From Caulobacter sp. (GTDB lineage Bacteria > Pseudomonadota > Alphaproteobacteria > Caulobacterales > Caulobacteraceae): a stretch of DNA of 55,704 nt. The stretch spans positions 1 through 55,704 of the forward strand of contig JAQGIP010000119.1 of assembly GCA_028291055.1 (NCBI GenBank), given 5' to 3'. Below are positions 54,606 to 55,704 of the stretch, piece by piece; position 1 is the stretch's first letter, and each line of letters starts with the position of its first letter. The notes below the pieces were generated by a model. It saw only the letters and a list, made by a program, of their open reading frames with translations, was not told the DNA's origin and ran no database searches. The position numbers and the translations under genes were made by a program.

Positions 54606-55704
54606 TCAGGCCCGCATAGCCTGACGCTCAGCCCGCTCCGCCACCGGCGGCGGCCGGCGGATGGCCTTGGCGCCGGGCCTCGGGGCCTTGGCCAGGATGT
54701 CCATGCGGTCCATCAGGTAATCCATGTCCTCGCGCGGCGCGGTGGGTTCGCTGGTCAGGTAGCGCTGCAGCATCCGCTCCTGGAACAGGAAACGGTCGCC
54801 CGGCGCCTCCTCGCGCTCCACGGCATGATAGGTGTCGACCCCGGCCCGGAAGGCTTCGAACAGCCGCGCGGGAAGACCGGCCCGCTCATAGACCGCCTTG
54901 AAGCCCAGCGGCCCGGCGTCATGCACCATCAGCCAGGTGCGGTGATGCGGCACGGCGGCCAGCTCCGCCAGGCCATGTTCGAAGAAGCCCATATGCCCGT
55001 GGGCCAGGGCGCGCAGCAGCAGCGATGGCGTCAGCCGGCCCTCGCGTTGCAGGTGGTGGGCGAAGGCCTTGGGATCCTGGGTGCGGCCCGCCTGGTCCAC
55101 CAGGTCCAGCGTCGCCCGCTCGCGCGCGCCCTCGGCGACGCGCAGGGCCATGGCCGGCGGCAGCGCCTGGTTGACGACGATGTGGTCGCGCAGCTCATCG
55201 CTGACCAGGGTGATCAATCGCTCGGTCACCGACATCGGCAGCACCTTGCGATAGGCCAGCACGGTGGTGACCAGCTCCGACTGCCCGAACCGGTCGAGCG
55301 CCGTCTGCAAGGCGCTGTCGGCAAAGCGGGCGCTGTCGTTGGCGCAGACGGCGGCGACGGCCCGTTCCGAGCCATGTTCGGTGATCGACCGCGTCACCGT
55401 CTCGCCCAGGTCCGGGCGCTTGGCCACGGCCAGCTGGCGCACCGGCCCGCCCAGCCGCACGATCTGCGCCAGGTCGTCGTCGGTGAAGGCCGGGGAGAAG
55501 GTCAGCACCGGCAGGCAGATGCTCTCCACGTCGCGGGCCAGTTTCAGCGCCACGTCCCGGGGCAGCAGCGGCGAGTCCTGCAAGGTGACCGCCAGCGCCC
55601 GGCGCACCATCTCGGCGGCGTCGGCGGCCATGATCCGCAAAATGTCGGCGGCGACCTGGCGTTCGTCCTCGCCCAGCGGCGCGCCCTGCATGGCCTGACA
55701 AAGC
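54606..55704 (-). CDS. DUF2336 protein (partial, N-terminus beyond right edge)
   Basis: At least 365 residues. The frame is open past ATG 55691 to the window edge and the preceding codons read LCQA, as expected inside this family, so the true start is probably outside. DUF2336 helical repeats: DERQVAADILRIMAADAAEM, VRRALAVTLQDSPLLPRDVA, FTDDDLAQIVRLGGPVRQLA. Related to but clearly different from the DUF2336 protein at 48219. Function unknown. Confidence 0.82.
   Translation of the reverse strand, partial: LCQAMQGAPLGEDERQVAADILRIMAADAAEMVRRALAVTLQDSPLLPRDVALKLARDVESICLPVLTFSPAFTDDDLAQIVRLGGPVRQLAVAKRPDLGETVTRSITEHGSERAVAAVCANDSARFADSALQTALDRFGQSELVTTVLAYRKVLPMSVTERLITLVSDELRDHIVVNQALPPAMALRVAEGARERATLDLVDQAGRTQDPKAFAHHLQREGRLTPSLLLRALAHGHMGFFEHGLAELAAVPHHRTWLMVHDAGPLGFKAVYERAGLPARLFEAFRAGVDTYHAVEREEAPGDRFLFQERMLQRYLTSEPTAPREDMDYLMDRMDILAKAPRPGAKAIRRPPPVAERAERQAMRA

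Overview
The window is high-GC DNA, by eye about two thirds G+C or more, with tightly packed genes. It looks like a chromosomal segment of an alphaproteobacterium of the Caulobacter/Phenylobacterium type. This assignment is an inference. It rests on the mix of DUF2336 proteins, an HWE-family histidine kinase, a rutABC pyrimidine operon, an AtuA-like protein, a full CtrA-type TTAA-N7-TTAA site, and several families of palindromic intergenic repeats. No rRNA, tRNA, CRISPR array or complete insertion sequence was seen.

Region by region. 1-12194 (minus) is one uninterrupted coding region for a giant modular secreted protein of at least 4064 residues. It has no signal peptide, six or seven right-handed beta-helix modules separated by RTX calcium-binding repeats, then a lectin-like module and a VCBS array that runs off the left edge. 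A CtrA-like site lies about 200 bp upstream and a LuxR-type regulator follows (12.7-13.9 kb). 14-17.5 kb holds a nitronate monooxygenase and an HWE sensor kinase. 17.5-20.4 kb is a short rut operon (rutA, rutB, rutC, a nitroreductase). 21.8-30.4 kb (minus) carries deoxynucleoside breakdown genes: deoA, deoB, and a translationally coupled pair of a eukaryotic-type deoxyribose-phosphate aldolase and a two-domain ALDH16-like aldehyde dehydrogenase. A secreted beta-propeller protein sits among them. 30.8-40.7 kb is mixed: a Baeyer-Villiger monooxygenase, an N-terminally shortened Hsp70/actin-fold ATPase in lower-GC DNA, a serine hydrolase, a GNAT acetyltransferase, a COQ4-like protein, an AtuA-like protein and a Crp/Fnr regulator. 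41-48 kb has small proteins, an ArsR-SRPBCC-membrane protein operon, a hybrid histidine kinase, an enoyl-CoA hydratase, a class II aldolase and glycerol kinase. 48-55.7 kb has DUF2336, NAD kinase and an Hpt protein, then a GH130-like protein with a DUF3089 hydrolase, a ParE toxin-antitoxin pair, a NUDIX hydrolase and a second DUF2336 protein that runs off the right edge.

How the genes work together. The rut genes open the pyrimidine ring. Thymidine phosphorylase, phosphopentomutase and deoxyribose-phosphate aldolase turn the sugar into glyceraldehyde-3-phosphate and acetaldehyde, which the coupled aldehyde dehydrogenase could oxidise. Together the 17.5-30.4 kb stretch reads as a thymidine/pyrimidine consumption region.

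The most noteworthy non-gene content is at least four families of palindromic repeats. They are REPIN-like GGGGACA hairpin pairs (three copies plus a half copy), a 210-bp MITE-like element in two opposite-facing copies, a tetraloop-hairpin pair family whose stem sequences differ between copies while pairing is kept, and a GACCACGAAGG inverted repeat. I did not find a clear new multi-gene system. The best candidates for novelty are the giant shuffled beta-helix protein, the DERA-ALDH16 coupling, the truncated Hsp70-like gene, and the repeats that have altered gene ends.
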